A stretch of DNA of 64,000 bases from Pontederia crassipes. Lineage: Eukaryota; Streptophyta; Magnoliopsida; Commelinales; Pontederiaceae. Made by a program: the position numbers and the translations under genes. Shown here in pieces: positions 62,647 to 64,000 of this stretch (positions are counted from its first letter, which is position 1; each line of letters starts with the position of its first letter). Where the stretch lies: positions 64,643,646 to 64,707,645 of the forward strand of contig CM060193.1 of assembly GCA_030549335.1 (NCBI GenBank), read 5' to 3'. A model generated the notes under the pieces. That model was not told the origin of the DNA and made no database searches. It worked only from the letters and a program-made list of their open reading frames with translations.

Positions 62647-64000
62647 GCAGATCCTAGAGGCCAGATCTTGACGCGGGTGTCCGGCAAATTTTTTTATAAT
62701 TTAAAAATTCTTTGTGACAGTTGCGACCGTCGAAACTTTCCGACGACCGCCGAAACTTTCGATGATTTTGACCGCCAACCGCCGAAAGTTTCGATGATTG
62801 CATGACCGCCGAAAGTTTCGACGATTACGACCGTCGAAACTTTCGACGATTGGGACTATCGGACTTTTGGGACGATTACAACCATCGGAACTACCGACGA
62901 TTTTTTTCCAATCGTCGAAAATCGATTTGCGATGACCATTTTTTCGACGGATCGGTTCCGTCTCATCGAAAATCGTAATTTTCAACGGTTTTTTTACCGT
63001 CTGAAATTAGTTTTTTTCTTGTAGTGGTGCATTTTTTTAAGGATACACTGACTTTTATTCATTTTGTATATTCTAAATATAAACTATATTGCTTAAAACA
63101 TGTTTTAAAAAGATATTATGAGGCTAAATGTGAGGGGGGAAGTGAGAATTGATAAACAAGTTAAATATTAGAAAAAAAATTGAAGTCTAATTACTTTTTT
63201 GTTCAATAGATAAAATTAAGTTTAGAATATATCCGCAACAAGACGAAATTTTTTACTCTGCTTAATTTTGCCCCAGTGATTCAGGTTCGATTCTTGTAGT
63301 CACTACTTAGCCAAAAAACATATCATTATATTTTTTATTTCGATTTTGAATTAGTCAAATGTTAATAGTACTAAATATCGAGTATTTCGAGTGGATATAA
63401 AAAAAATTATTATTGTAAAAAAGACTTTCAACGCTATTTTATTTTTTTACTAGTTCTCGATGTCTGAGAAACGGTGCCGACTACTCAACTCACGCAGCAC
63501 TACAAAACGCAATCTTGTCACTGTTTTGAAAAAGAAAAAGAAAGAACTTCACTAACAAGGAAAGGATTTGCAGGGTCATCATCGCCGTACTGACGATCAT
63601 CGACAGAGTTGCTGATGATTTCATTTCACGGTAAATGGGTCTTTATTTTGATTCTGTAAATTTGTTTTAGTCAACCGGCTGTTCTCCATTTGATGCATGC
63701 GCTTGTTCTCCATGGCCATGAACGCTTGTTCTCAAGGTCGCCGCTGTATGCCGCAGTTAAGTTGGTCGCCATCGCCTACTTATGGCCCCCGGAAGTAAGT
63801 AAAGTAATCAACCAGCTACGAAAAATAAAAAAAAATACTTTCTTAAAACTTTTACGAATTATAACGATTTTCTTACATCTAATTCTGAAATTCCTAAATT
63901 TAATCATAATTTTCACTTAAGTCAACTTTTCTATTACTTTCAAATTTTTCCATCTGGCAAAGACTAAAATACCCATCCAAAAAAGTCCTCTTTTAATGTT
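56621..64000 (+). CDS. HVA22-like protein, copy 3, partial (runs off window)
   Basis: Four exons are visible: 56621-56652, 56833-56961, 63574-63630, 63737-63794, all with GT-AG borders and in the same phases as copy 1. They give 92 residues, with more beyond the window. It is a TB2/DP1/HVA22 ER membrane-hairpin family member. Motifs: MLFGYAYPAFLCFKEME (12-28), a Ser/Pro-rich insert of 8 residues relative to copy 1 (about 29-45), LRFWCRYW, VIIAVLTIIDRVADDFIS. Oddities: the Trp after FIS is Arg, and exon 4 reads SPLYAAVKLVAIAYLWPPE, two codons shorter and without the conserved YPKTK of copy 1. Intron 2 is 6612 bp (1507 in copy 1) and holds several transposons. The open frame and splice sites suggest a diverging but possibly expressed paralogue; early pseudogenisation cannot be excluded. 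Confidence 0.8.
56739..56781. repeat. (TC)n microsatellite in intron 1 of copy 3
   Basis: A run of about 43 bases between exons 1 and 2 of the HVA22-like gene. Confidence 0.95.
57483..58060. mobile_element. MITE copy, same family as 8,212-8,911
   Basis: It starts GGCCGTGTTTGGCATG and continues with 'tttcgagaactaattgatttgatag' in pieces, which match the complement of 8,755-8,911, followed by the same AT-rich core. The right end could not be fixed. It lies in intron 2 of copy 3. Confidence 0.5.
58103..58200. repeat. 25-bp perfect inverted repeat, 48-bp loop
   Basis: 58,103-58,127 and 58,176-58,200 are exact reverse complements (starting catgtaacac). The loop repeats part of the left arm as a direct copy (58,140-58,152), so the site has both direct and inverted copies of one unit. 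It lies in intron 2 of HVA22-like copy 3, just left of a hAT-type element. Confidence 0.85.
58235..58804. mobile_element. hAT-type MITE with 8-bp target duplication
   Basis: A 570-bp element with an exact 8-bp duplication ATAATGTG at 58,227-58,234 and 58,805-58,812. It has inverted ends CAATGTTATAAGA and the complement of CAATGTTATCAGA, continuing with a CCCGGCC block on both sides. The ends are GC-rich with many GACCCGG motifs, the centre AT-rich. No transposase. Confidence 0.88.
58805..60907. other. Intronic AT-rich DNA of HVA22-like copy 3
   Basis: No element ends were recognised apart from a small hairpin at about 58,809-58,860 (TGTTTGGCAGAACAAA against its near complement). Confidence 0.4.
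60908..61618. mobile_element. hAT-like element with CAGGGACGG ends
   Basis: The 14-bp inverted ends CAGGGACGGAGCTA and the complement of CAGGGACGGTGCTA bound a 711-bp AT-rich element. The CAGGG(A/G)CGG end type is common among plant hAT elements. No clear target duplication was seen. A 48-bp tandem duplication lies at about 60,979-61,075. The following arm (61,075-61,130) resembles one arm of the foldback at 17,138. Confidence 0.65.
61668..63026. mobile_element. Non-autonomous CACTA (En/Spm) element
   Basis: A 1359-bp element starting CACTACAAGAAAA and ending with its exact complement, flanked by the 3-bp duplication GTG (61,665-61,667 and 63,027-63,029). Sub-terminal regions are packed with direct and inverted 'gaccgtcg' / 'gaaactttcgacga' units, as in CACTA elements. 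A CT-rich, TATA-led segment (62,390-62,660) lies inside. There is no transposase. It sits 49 bases right of the hAT-like element, in intron 2 of the HVA22-like gene. Confidence 0.92.
62535..62644. repeat. (TC)n microsatellite inside the CACTA element
   Basis: About 110 bases of nearly perfect TC, interrupted once by 'tctttctttc'. Long Ser-Leu or Arg-Glu open frames across it are artefacts. Confidence 0.95.
63027..63573. other. End of intron 2 of HVA22-like copy 3
   Basis: No element was recognised. A 'caggttcgattcttgtag' piece at about 63,285-63,302 resembles a tRNA/SINE B box but lacks an A box. The intron ends in a normal acceptor (ggatttgcag). Confidence 0.45.

Noticed and set aside
63281-63302. 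tRNA or SINE B-box-like sequence
   Set aside because: No A box at the right distance, no cloverleaf, no duplication.

Overview
This is nuclear DNA from a flowering plant. It has GT-AG introns, plant-specific gene families (OVATE family proteins, HVA22-like proteins, PPR) and a dense mix of plant transposons. The strongly GC-rich OVATE coding regions in an AT-rich background suggest a monocot, but that is inference and I cannot name a species. Most of the 64 kb is repeat-derived or shows nothing recognisable. Only three genes look intact as far as they are visible: two OVATE genes and one HVA22-like gene. A second HVA22-like gene runs off the right edge.

Left part (1-21,300): two intronless OVATE family genes converge, OFP-A at 4,928-5,680 (+) and OFP-B at 19,854-20,525 (-). 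The 14 kb between them holds MITEs, a MULE-like element with a GC-rich core, a roughly 100-bp perfect-looking foldback, long TC microsatellites, and a non-autonomous LTR element (9,683-14,894). One LTR of that element carries a nested, probably solo, LTR of a different family. Both insertions have exact 5-bp target duplications.

Middle (21,300-40,000): mostly non-coding. It holds a short retroposon with a 16-bp target duplication, a LINE 3' relic, two isolated exon-like stretches of unknown genes, and a young LTR element of Ty3/gypsy type (27,165-32,383, minus strand) with two 689-bp LTRs. That element has a long protease-bearing reading frame but no recognisable reverse transcriptase. It abuts a broken PPR gene (32,384-33,800, minus). 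A 5'-truncated RTE-type LINE tail with a 32-bp target duplication lies at 35,922-36,156.

Right part (40,000-64,000): a tandem HVA22-like cluster. Copy 1 (40,770-43,749) is complete, with six exons and 191 residues. A decayed middle copy survives only as its last exon (55,007-55,087) plus duplicated downstream flank (56,083-56,415), with a miniature LTR (TRIM-like) element between them. Copy 3 starts at 56,621 and runs off the window after exon 4. Its second intron grew to 6.6 kb and holds a hAT-type MITE with an 8-bp target duplication, a second hAT-like element, and a non-autonomous CACTA element with a 3-bp target duplication. Between copy 1 and the relic lie another hAT-type element (45,212-45,953) and two Helitrons placed head to head (46,028-49,548 minus; 50,139-52,380 plus).

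No operon-like or defence-like system is visible. The most interesting material is the HVA22 cluster, the Helitron pair, the protease-only LTR element with an internally duplicated reading frame, and the two large foldbacks. All coordinates and similarities were read by eye; no search was run.
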